A DNA stretch of 64,000 nt, taken from NCBI RefSeq assembly GCF_029873635.1, contig NC_080424.1, positions 1,453,501-1,517,500 on the forward strand, read 5' to 3'. This DNA comes from Malania oleifera. Taxonomy: Eukaryota > Streptophyta > Magnoliopsida > Santalales > Ximeniaceae. Shown here in pieces: positions 1 through 10,798 of the stretch (its first letter is position 1; every line of letters begins with the position of its first letter). A model generated the notes under the pieces. That model worked only from the letters and a program-made list of their open reading frames with translations, was not told the origin of the DNA and did no database searches. A program made the position numbers and the translations under genes.

Positions 1-1197
1 AAGCAAGCTTTGGGGACCTACTCCATTTTATGGCTGCAGAAATATTAGGTGGAAAAATTAGCTTGCTACAGGAGGAAAGTTTAGAGGAACTAGGCTAGGT
101 AGGCTACCTAAAAAGGAAAATTATTTATTTATTTTTTTATTATATTATTTATTTTTTGAAGGAGGCTTCCCCATGTTGGGCTTTTAATCAGACTCAGACC
201 CACTATGGGCCTAAAATTCAAAACAAGCCTAGCTGGGCTTTTTAAAATGACACAAACCCACAATGGGCCCAAATTTAGTACATGCCCATCATGAGCCCCA
301 AAAATACAAAATAAGCGCAAAATGGGCTTCTTATTGGGCTGCAACTAATTAACTTGAATACTTTTCTTTTATGTGTGTATGCGCAAGATTTTGGGAGGCT
401 AGCTCAATGAAGCTCCAGGGCTGCTGAGGTTTTTTTTTTTTTTTTTTTTCATGTGTTTATCATTTTTTAATTTGTGATTGTATAAATGAAAATTGTATTA
501 TTGCAACATGGCCTAATGCTTGCATACTTGAACTTGGGCGATGAGAATGAGTGAATTGCAACGAGAGATCATATTTAGGAAAAAACCTTAATTGACACCA
601 AAATTAAATTGAAAAGAACTAATATTAACCCAAAAAATAAAAAACCATACAAAGGATTTGTTATATAAAGCTCTGATAAAATGATATGTCTATGCTCGGA
701 GAAGGTTATTGTCTTTTTTCCAAACTTCAGAGGAGGTCAATGTACTTTGCCCAAAGTACAATGAAAGAGAATCGAGGATTAACATGAGAAATAGAGTTCA
801 AGTAATACAAATAAAGACGGTCAGCTTTTAATTATTTTTTAGTTATGTGTTAGAATTTAATTGTGCATCATAAGAAAGAACTTGATTTTTATTTCTTATT
901 TGAATATGTGTAACTACTCTTTATACTTATGGTGCTAAAAAAATTGTTTTTTATAATTTTATTTTGTGAATCTAATATTTTTTGTGATGATTTATAATAT
1001 TATTTATTATTCTTATAAAATATATAGATCACTAAGACCCATTTAAAACTTGAAAACTACGGAAAAAAAATAAATAAAAGAATTTACTTTTTCATGCTAG
1101 GCAAGGAGGAAAATAAAATATATAATAAATTAATAAATAAAATTTTAATGACACATAATTAATATTAAAACTTCCTTAGTTTTTAGAGCAAATATAA

Positions 1198-1232
<35 letters not shown>

Positions 1233-1304
1233 AAAAAATATATATCTTGACCCAAACACGCCTAAAAATCTTTTTAATATTTCCAATGCATTGCTCTTAA
1301 GGTT
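1..1304. other. AT-rich non-coding upstream region
   Basis: No open frame here looks like a gene. The stretch holds a cluster of TGGGCC/TGGGCT motifs (listed separately), a T-run near 430-450 and a (TA)n microsatellite at about 1200-1229. The rest is AT-rich sequence in which nothing is recognised. Confidence 0.6.
177..340 (+). promoter_or_regulatory. Cluster of six site II-like TGGGCY motifs
   Basis: TGGGCC or TGGGCT occurs on the + strand at about 177, 206, 234, 264, 323 and 335, six times in 164 bp. Such site II elements are known binding sites for TCP-type factors in plant promoters. The cluster lies about 1.2 kb upstream of the inferred leader of gene 1, so it may belong to another gene to the left or simply be a repetitive stretch. 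No function is shown. Confidence 0.3.
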
Positions 1305-2940
1305 TTAAATTGTCGAACGCGCCCAAATCCAACAGGACCGGTTTGTGGACGCATTGCTGATGTAGCAATCAGCGATTGGACGGTGACAAATCCTAGGTGG
1401 AGGGACCGTCACAACGAAATCCTCCCATTGCCACCATGCTTGTTTGTCCGCCAGCGTCGAAGCATGGACGCCGAAACTACACTGCCGCCAAGTCCAAACC
1501 ATTTCACACTTCATACGTACCGACACGGGCCGCCAGCGGTTTTTGACTATGGATCCTCTGACACGGGGAGAGAGATCGAGAGAGAGCATGCGACACAACT
1601 GCCCGCTTGCTTTATCGATCCCGGTGGAAACCAAAGAGGGAAGAATAAGCAGAACGAAGGTATGTTTCCTGTTTAATTCCGAGTATTCAATAATGTCGGT
1701 TGTGAATGTGTTTGTTTGCTCCTAGTAATTTCGATCACAGTCCAGTCTTTTCTTGCGCTGTTAATTAGTTAATTTCTTCTTCTGTGTTATATTGCCCTCG
1801 CAATACTGTTTTTCTTTAATGGTTTCTCGAATGTGGAGTGTGTATTTGAACTAAATTTCTAGTCCACTCAATAGAGTTGCCTTTGAGCATATATTCCTTT
1901 CCTCAATGGAAATTTTTATGTGGAAATTAAGGAGGGGAACAAGTATTGACATATGGGAGCATAGATTGATTTCCCATGAGCCTGTTACTTTTAAGTTCTT
2001 GCTCGTAAAGGTTCTTCATTTAAGTTACTTGAAACTCATTACAAGTGAGCGAATTTGATTGAAGGTGATATATTTTGGTAGCTGAATTATATTTAGATAT
2101 TTGAACAAGTTGAATAGGATTCACTTGACCTGTAAGACTAGGCTTGCTTATTTCTAATCGGTGTGAAACATGCTCAGTAGAACTGCAGCTGCCTTTGAGC
2201 ATATATTCCATTCCTCAAAAGCAATTTTATTGTGTAAATTACGGAGAGGAACAAGTGTTGACATATGAGAGGACAGCTGCATTCCTCATTAGCCTGCTAC
2301 TTTTAAGTTATTATCATACATTTAAGTTACTTGAAACCCTTGAAAGGTTGGAAAACAGGTGCAATTTTTTCCTAGGAAGAATCTTTTATGTCAGGGTTCT
2401 GTTATTTGGATTGTATGGACTCCACTTCCTAGTTGATATAAACTGCAGTTGCCTGAAACCCATAATTTTATCTGAAACCCATGATTTTATTTGTCCATTT
2501 ACCATTGGAAACTTCATCCCAAGCTCAAGGCTTTAATTTTGTCTTGTATTGATGCAATTATTGACTCGGAATCTTTGGTTTTATGCTTTTTTCATAATCA
2601 AATTAAATTAATATGTTTGTAGAAATTAAGTTAAACCCTTGTTTATTTATTGTTGGATACTGCATCCCGACTCCCAAGCTCAAGGTTTTTATGTTTTGAG
2701 GGATGCTTTTCATTTGTCGACTCGAGAGTCTTCTTCAATTTTAATGCTTTATTTTGAAAGAATATGAGGTGATTCTACAGAGGAATACAAAAATCTAGGT
2801 GAGATGATGATTGATGAATATAGAAACATGCTGGAATCTTTTAGGTGATCTGAGTATCTAAATTTGTCTACAAACTCATTTATTCTTTTTTTCACAGGTC
2901 GCCTCAAACAGTAATCTGAAATCTAAAGCCACATTTGCTC
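1305..2940 (+). promoter_or_regulatory. Promoter, 5' leader exon and leader intron of receptor kinase gene 1
   Basis: GC content rises over 1310-1650. A leader exon is inferred to end at 1659 (AAG|GTATG) and the next exon to start at 2898 after a T-rich tract and CACAG; the coding ATG is at 2941. The support is comparison with gene 2, where a GC-rich block at 23740-24025 contains similar sequence (a GAGAGAGCATGC motif, then TGCTTGCTTTATCG) followed by a GT donor, and the acceptor at 26700 also precedes the ATG by about 40 bp. The transcription start is unknown. The leader intron (1660-2897) also contains a partial tandem duplication. Confidence 0.5.
1873..2350 (+). repeat. Imperfect duplication in leader intron of gene 1
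   Basis: A segment beginning TGCCTTTGAGCATATATTCC at about 1879 recurs from about 2190 with the same order of words (TGACATATG, GAGCCTG or TAGCCTG, TTACTTGAAAC). The copies are about 310 bp apart and clearly diverged. In gene 2 the equivalent sequence occurs once (about 24590-24770), so the duplication arose in gene 1, or was lost from gene 2, after the paralogs separated. Confidence 0.65.
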
Positions 2941-5900
2941 ATGGAGAAAACCTCCCTTTTCTTTTCCCTATTTACATTGTTGGTGCAATTGCTTGTAGTA
3001 AATGCAATTACCAAAAATATCACCACAGACCAATCTGCTCTCCTTGCCTTCAAAGATTCCATTACTTATGACCCTCAAGAACTCTTGGCAACCAATTGGT
3101 CCACCACCACCTCAGTATGCAGCTGGATTGGAATAGCCTGCAGTTCCCACCACCTTAGAGTCACAGCCTTGAACCTTTCATACATGGGTCTTACTGGCAC
3201 CATCCCTCCACAGCTGGGAAACATGTCATTCCTTGTTGAGCTTGAATTGAAAAGCAACAGCTTTCATGGCTCCCTGCCCAGAGAATTAGCTCATTTGCTC
3301 AGACTAAATTATATTAACTTTGGATTCAACAACTTGAGTGGAGAAATTCCATCATGGATTGGGTCATTACCAAATCTTCAGTTCTTGAATCTATATGGCA
3401 ATCAGTTCTCAGGTTCCATTCCCGGTACCTTATTCAACATATCTTCATTACAAGTACTTGATCTCAGTGAAAATCAGCTTTCAGGGGGTATTCCTTCCGT
3501 AGTCAATGCAACTTCACTGCAATATTTGATTCTATATGATAACCAGCTTTCAGCTTCCTCAACTTTCAGCAATCTTGGCATGTCTAATACCTTGGAATTC
3601 ATTGATCTCCATTCTAATAGCCTATCTGGTAGCATCCCGGGGGATCTGTTTAGGCGGCTTCCAAAATTGGAAGGGCTTTATCTATCTTCAAATCAATTTT
3701 CTGGTGAACTTCCCTCAAGTTTATTCTTCTGCAAACGGCTACAAGTTCTGTACCTATCACTTAACAATTTCACCGGCAGTATACCTAGGCAAATAGGGAA
3801 CTTAACCTTGCTCAAAGAGTTGTCTTTTGACAAGAACAATTTCCAAGGTATGTTCTTTTCGCCTCATGTTTTAGAAAATGTTATCTTCTAATCAGAACAT
3901 AAAATGCCAAGTGACAATAAAGCATTCAAATAAGCTGTTATCTCTCCCAAGTTTTGTCAAGGAATGACAAGTGTAATTACTTTTACAATTTTCTTTATGA
4001 TAAAGTGATTGATGATATATCTAATCTGAAATTTCATTTGAAAAGTGAGCAGCACTGATTTGTTTTAATGCCACTAATTCTTTCCTTTATTTTAGCTTTT
4101 TCATGGTACTTCATCCCAAGTTGTTGAATTATTAATGTAACTTATTCTGTAGGAGGGATTCCATATGAGGTTGGCAATCTTACAAATTTGGAATTATTGA
4201 GCCTGCAATTCAATAATTTAACGGGACCCATTCCTACTTCTCTGTTCAACATGACCTCTCTAAAATTTATGTACTTGCTAGAGAACAGCCTCTCAAGTAG
4301 CCTCCCAGACTATATGTGTCAGCATCTTCCAGTTCTGGAAGTGATAGAATTAAGTTACAACCGACTCAGTGGTTCGCTTCCTTCTAATCTATGCCAATGT
4401 GGAGAGCTTCGTTTTCTTATGCTTAATTCAAATAGATTCAGCGGAAGCATACCAAGAACCATCGGGAATTTGACCCATTTAACAAAGCTTCATCTTAATG
4501 AAAACAATTTGACAGGTATTATTTTGACTCTCCTTAATTTTGATTAATTTGTTACTAGTAATTTCTTAATCCATTTCATATATTTCAAGACAGTGTTATT
4601 CATGAAAATGATGTGGTAATGTTCGTATGATGAATCATTTATCTAAAACAACAATTTTGCTTTTATAAAAATCTGAAAAAAAAAAAATCTATTTTTTTCC
4701 TTCAAATTATTTTCTGGCAGAGGTGACAATTGAATTTTCCAAGTGGATATCCACACATAGGTTCAAATCAATAAAATTGTACTACTTTTTTGCATATGCT
4801 GGACTAAGTGAGAAAGAAAATATCCTGCTTCTTACGAATGCTAATCATGATTAAATTTTTTCTCCAAAATAGACAAGTGCTTCAAAATTGCTTGCAAACT
4901 AGGTCTTATTTTAAAATCATTTTGAACAATCTAGACTCTTTAAAGATTAAAATAGAAATACGGTCAAATACCCAAATATAGCCCACACACTATCCCTGAT
5001 AGACCAAATGGCAAATTAAAGATGTTAAGAAAAGTGCCAGATCCAAATCCTATTGCTAATGATGTTAGGCAACCAACATGCTTGTAAAATTATTTTAATG
5101 GTTCATGAAGTACATGGTGCTTGCCAGGCAGCTAGAAAACAAGAGTCAACTAATGAAGAGATCTTTGAAGACAGGGTTCTGCTAAAAATCCCCCTAACAT
5201 TTTTTATGGGACTTGGGAGTATGGAGTTTGAACCTTGGATTTGGACTGTTTGAAATTCAACAAATTTCCATATACATTTATAATGTGTTTTCTCTAAATC
5301 TATACAATTCTAAATCCAACTCAAAAATTCATTCTCATACTAAGTGTACCTGGTAATAATATTCGTTGAGGAAATATTTTGCCTTTAATGGACTGGATAT
5401 CATCACATTCAAGGGCAACTCCGTTAAATGCATGGATGTTTCCTAAAGTAGCACCTTTACAACTTACAAATTCTCTCCAGACACTCATCAGCAAAATCCT
5501 TAAAGATGGTGCCGAGGACTCAAAACTCTTTCTTCTTCTTCATTTTTAATATTTTTGACTGCATAGGGATATATAATTGTGTGATTAAATTTTGCAACAA
5601 CTTAAAGGAGGGCCTCATCAAGAAAGTTGAATATGTTTTTTCTTGGGTTGGATTTTCTTTCGTGCACACAACTTTTTTTCTCTCATTTTAGGAGTACATT
5701 ACATTGAGTGATCATAAAAAGTTAAGCCACAATTTCATTTTAAATATTTTTGACTGCATAGGGATATATAATTGTGTGAATTAAAATTTTGCAACAACTT
5801 AAAGGAGGGTCCCATCAAGAGAGTTGAATATGTCTTTTACTTGGGTTGGATTTTTCATTCAAAATGCTGAAAACAATAGAAATTAGTTGTTGAATTCTGA

Positions 5901-8900
5901 TAAAACTTATGTATAATTTCTATTTAATTTTTTGTCATCAATAATCCTGCTGGGGTGTTCTCTTGTAGACAAACTACTTGTTCAGGAGCCTGAAATTTGT
6001 TTAGAAAGAATTTGCCACATATTTGGCCTAGTTTTGCCTGTAATTACCATTGCTTCCACGACTTCTGGTGTCAATTTTATAAATTTGTCACTTAAATGCA
6101 TTTTCCTACTCTAGTGGTGTCTCAAATTTCAATTGATGATGTCCCAAGGTTCCCTTTTGTCCTGTTTGCTTACTGATCTGTGGTTCATTGCCAATCCTTT
6201 GATTCTTATGATCCACTGTCTGAGACCTTTGTTGATTGTATTTTTTTTGCTTGTTGTCTTTCTTTATTGTTTTCTTTCTGCTCTATTTTTCTTCCAAAAA
6301 AAAAAAAAGATTTAGTTAAACTTTACCATACTTATGTGTTTTGCCATGCCATATATAGTGTGTAAATTTCTTCAACCTTATTACAGATTCTTTGTTAAAT
6401 AATCTAAGTCAGTATTTTAATTGCTTGACATGGTATAGGAGCATTAATCTTTGTTTTATTTGCATTATTTGCCTTTAGCTAGTACATGAGAGCTTGAGTA
6501 CTGATACTGTGGCAGGTACAATACCAAATGAGGTTGGAGATCTTTATAAACTGGAGATTTTGTCACTCTCAATGAATCACTTCAATGGCCCCATCCCGTT
6601 GAAAGTCTTCAACATCTCCACAATAAAAATCATTGATCTTGCTCTTAACCAACTCTCAGGTGGCCTCCCATTAAGCATAGGCCTTGGGATACCAAATCTA
6701 GAGAATCTTCTTGTAGGTGGGAATAAGCTCAGTGGGGAAATTCCCCGCACAATCTCTAATGCTTCTAAGATCACTATGCTGGACATGGGAAATAATTCAT
6801 TTTCTGGCTCCATTCCCAACACAATCAGCACCTTAAGTCACCTCAAGTGGCTCAATCTGATGTTTAATAATTTGACCATGGAAAGTTCTGAAGGAGTGAG
6901 CATCCTCCCTTTCTTGGCTAACCTTAAAGATTTGGAGAACTTTATGTTGTCACATAATCCATTAAATTCCATGCTTCCTACTTCCATTGAGAACATCTCT
7001 ACTTCTCTTCAATCTCTTGAACTAAGCAATTGCAAGATGTGGGGTAGCATTCCCAAAGATATTGGCAACTTAAGTAGCCTGTTTCTCTTAAACTTATCTT
7101 TCAATGGACTAAGTGGATCAATTCCAGCAACAGTGGGAAAATTACATAAGCTCCAAGGTTTGTATTTCAATGACAATGACTTGCAAGGATCCATTCCACA
7201 TGAACTGTGTCAACTACATATGGTGACCGAATTATTATTAAATAACAATCATCTCTTTGGATCTCTACCTCCGTGCTTGGGGAATCTTTCAGCTTTACGA
7301 AGTCTATCAGTAGGTTTCAACGAATTGTCTTCAACTATACCTTCTACCTTGTGGAGCCTTCAATACATCTTGCATATGAATTTGTCATCGAATTCATTCT
7401 CCGGATCTCTCCCATACAATATTGGAAAGTTAAAGGTAGCAATAAATTTAGATTTTTCGAGTAATCAATTATCTGGCAGTATCCCAAGCACAATTGGTGG
7501 CCTGCAAAATTTGGTCACTCTTTCCTTGGCAAACAATGCATTTCAAGGTTCCATTCCTGACACATTTGGCAACTTGCTAAGTATAGAATCCATAGATTTG
7601 TCTAATAACAGTTTATCTGGAGTGATTCCAAAGTCTTTGAACATGCTCTTGCACCTCAGACATCTAAATTTATCATTCAATAGGCTAGAAGGAGGAATTC
7701 CAACTGGTGGACCTTTCACAAACTTCTCTGCTCAATCATTCATGCAGAATAGTGATCTTTGTGGAGCACCACAACTACAAGTCCCCCTATGTAGAACCAG
7801 TGGTCATCACCGACTAGCAACAATCTTGAAAATTGTCCTACCACTGGGAGTATCACTAGTGGTATTTTCAGTGGCACTTATTTTCATGTTTAAAAAACAC
7901 AGCGATAATGTGAAACCTGCAGAAGAGAATAGCCCTTCATCACCACTGGCAACATGGAGAAAAGTTTCATATGAAGAACTACTACAGGCCACGAATGGAT
8001 TTCACGAAAACAACTTACTTGGTCATGGGGCCTTTGGTTCGGTGTATGGAGGAACACTATTTGATGGGATTAATGTTGCAATAAAGGTTTTCAATTTGCG
8101 AGTTGAAGCAGCGTACCAGAGTTTTGATACTGAAAGTGAAGTAATTGGAAACATACGCCATCGGAACCTCATCAAAATAATCAGTTGTTGTTGTAATATT
8201 GACTTCAAAGCCTTGGTATTGGAATATATGCCTCAAGGAAGCCTTGAGAATTGGTTATATTCTCGCAACTCTTGCTTGAATTTCCTGCAAAGGCTAAACA
8301 TTATGATGGACGTCGCATCAGCATTGGAATACCTTCATTATGGTTGCATGGTACCTGTTGTTCACTGTGATTTAAAGCCCAGTAATGTGCTGCTAGATGA
8401 GTATATGGTGGCACATGTTGCTGACTTTGGTGTTGCAAAACTGTTGGGTGAAGATGCATCTACAAGACAAACGATAACTCTTGCCACAGTGGGATACATG
8501 GCTCCAGGTAAATTAAATGTCTTTATGTTTCATCTACACTTTCCACGGAAATGAATTACACAGTAATAATGTTGTCTATCTTGTTTTTTTATTTTTTGTC
8601 CCTAACAATTGGTAATTACAAAAACGTTACATGCAGAGTATGGATCAGAGGGAATTGTTTCAGTACAAGGAGACGTGTACAGCTTCGGTATTTTGCTAAT
8701 GGAAACTTTCACAAGAAAGAAGCCAACTGATGAAATGTTCCATGAGGGGAACTCCATGAAGCAATGGGTTGCGAATTCATTACCAAATGCAGTGATTGAA
8801 TTGGCGGATGCCAGTTTACTAAGAACAGAGGAGGAACAATATGTAGTGATGAAGGATTGTTTGTCATCCATTATGGAATTGGCTCTAACTTGCTCTGCAG

Positions 8901-8986
8901 ACTCACCTGAGGACAGGGTTAATACGAAAAATATCCCCAGAGCACTTGACAAAATCAGAACAAAGTTTTTAGTCAGAAGAGGATGA
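2941..8986 (+). CDS. LRR receptor-like kinase, class XII (FLS2/EFR/Xa21-like), gene 1
   Basis: Four coding exons are inferred: 2941-3847, 4153-4515, 6516-8507 and 8637-8986 (3612 nt, 1203 residues). All three introns are GT-AG and phase 1. The ATG at 2941 is chosen because the codon two upstream, which is ATG in gene 2, is TTG here. The protein has a signal peptide (about 1-22), an N-terminal cap with CSWIGI, roughly 28-30 LxxLxxLxLxxNxLxGxIP repeats, a C-cap (LCGAPQLQVPLC), a membrane segment at about 860-883, and a Ser/Thr kinase domain. Visible kinase residues are the glycine loop GHGAFGSVY, Lys947 in VAIK, HCD with Asp1042 and DFG with Asp1060. HCD instead of HRD marks a non-RD kinase, typical of immune receptors that sense microbial patterns at the plasma membrane. 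The ligand cannot be inferred. Exon joints are by eye, but GYMAPE across the last intron and the matching joints in gene 2 support them. Confidence 0.88.
4516..6515 (+). other. Intron 2 of gene 1 with an internal duplication
   Basis: This 2.0-kb intron separates two blocks of LRRs. Its two ends match the ends of the 23.2-kb intron of gene 2, for example an AATAAAATTGTACTACTT word at about 4770 and again at about 50210. A segment of about 120 bp (TTTTTGACTGCATAGGG, then AACAACTTAAAGGAGGG) is present at about 5540-5655 and again at about 5740-5855. No coding sequence is seen in the intron. Confidence 0.7.
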
Positions 8987-10138
8987 TGCAGATGCTGTGT
9001 GGGACCTGTGGGTTGCTCTGCTTTCTATATATATATATGTGAGAGCCATGATAAATCTTTGATGTCAGTCTTCCCCAAGGGCTTTGCATGTAGGGTTCCT
9101 ACCTCACTAAGCAGTCAACAGGTGTGAACGCAACCTCGGCCACCCAAAAAACAAACATAAATTTGTTTTGAATTTTTGTTATTTTGTTTCTGAAAACAAA
9201 AAATGAGAATTTTAGAAAAACACAGTTTTCAAGCAAAAGATAATGTTGGACTCTTTTACCCGCACTGTAGGGTTAGGATAAGCCACTATCCATAAGTTGA
9301 ATCAATCAAGCAATATGAACCCTAAAATTGGCCACCACCTGAAACTTAATTTAAATAGTATGAGTTAAATAACATCTCATGTGAAGATTGCCACTTCTAA
9401 ATTCAAGTTTAAGCGAATGTCAGATATGTTTAAGCATTACATAAAGGGCCTTATGGTAAGATATTACCTTATTTGGGTGCAATGCACCAACTTATGGCAA
9501 TTAGTGATATGTGAGCCTTGTTTACACAAGAAGTCCATTATGGGTGGGTTTCCTCGTGCCATTGATACTTAAAGAACAAGGAGAGGTTTTGTCATTACCC
9601 TAATTTGAGTATGGTTCCCCGTCAAATCATACATTAAGGAAAGAGAAGAAGATAATAAGTTGTCCACAAACATGTTCATCTTGCTTCATACTAGAATAAT
9701 AGAATCCTTGTTACAAAGTACACATTTTTTTAGTTTTAATTAGTCATTTCATGTTCATGTGTCTATGATTGATTTGGAAAAAAATGTTGTTATCATTTCG
9801 AAATTTTATCACTATTTTCCAAAGCTTAAAAAACTCAAAACTTTTTTGTTTAACAACCTATGGATCAGTTGAAGGTAGGGCCTACTGGCTGGAACAACAG
9901 CATATGGTGTTTAGTGTGCCCTCAAGAACCCTTGAAAATTTGGAAGATTGAGTCTCTTCAGTGGCTAGTTTTACTCATAATCGCACCAGGTCACCACGCA
10001 CCAAGTCATCAAGGTGAACAAACTTTGGTTCATGGAACAATATAACTAAGGTGAGTTAGAAAAATAGACACATAACATCAAGAAAAAGAATTGACTCTTA
10101 AGGGTTGGGCGCAAACATCAACTAATGTTGGAATATTG
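8987..10138. other. Intergenic region downstream of gene 1
   Basis: The first 130 bp (TGTGGGAC..., TTTGATGTCAGTC) resemble the 3' flank of gene 2 (54180-54245), so they are probably 3' untranslated sequence of gene 1. Nothing recognisable follows up to the copia LTR; the open frames there are short and have no domain. Confidence 0.5.
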
Positions 10139-10152
10139 TGTTGGGTCCAACC

Positions 10153-10198
<46 letters not shown>

Positions 10199-10798
10199 GA
10201 GGCCCATGAGTTTTGAAGCCCAATAGGGCAAAAATTAAAGGAGGGTTTTGGGGGCAGCCACACAGCAGAGAAAAGAAAAAAAGAAGAAAAAAAAAAGAGG
10301 TGCTACCCATTTCCTCCACGCCTCTCGTCTTCATCAACTCGACGACTAGAAGGTCTTTTGTGATCCAATTTTTCTGAAATTTGGAGAGCATGTTCAGAAT
10401 TCGTCGACCTTCAATCTGGACGATGGAGATCTATTTCAGAGCTTTGAAGGACCTGATTTTGCAGTATGGATAGTAACTGCGTTCGGATAACTTCTTTCTG
10501 TTCATTCTTATTTTATCGAAATTCTTTTGGGAATCCTTTTTGCTCTAAGTTTGTGAGCAATTTTTGGTAATTGTACTGCTTTGACTTTTGCCTCTATTAT
10601 AGTGAAAATTTATGGGGCCTCATAGGCCCCGTGGTTTTCACCCTTTACATTGGAGAGGTTTTCCACATTAAAAATCGTGGTATTCCTATTGTGGCATGTG
10701 TTTTATTATTATTATTGGTTGGTTATTTTGCTCGTCACAGATTTAATATTTGGGAAAGATTTATCCACTATGCTAGTTGTCTTGTTACTTTCCCAACA
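10139..10798 (+). repeat. Left LTR of copia A
   Basis: This 660-bp LTR has the inverted termini TGTTGGG and CCCAACA. It carries an (AAT)n microsatellite at about 10158-10195, also present in the right LTR. Confidence 0.85.

Noticed and set aside
1305-1634. Open frame on the minus strand and overlapping + strand frames at 1383-1725
   Set aside because: They lie in the GC-rich leader of gene 1, have no domain, and the similar region of gene 2 does not keep them open.
10122-10391. Leu-rich and Tyr-rich open frames near 10122-10391 and 14882-15076
   Set aside because: They are translations of (AAT)n microsatellites within the copia A LTRs.
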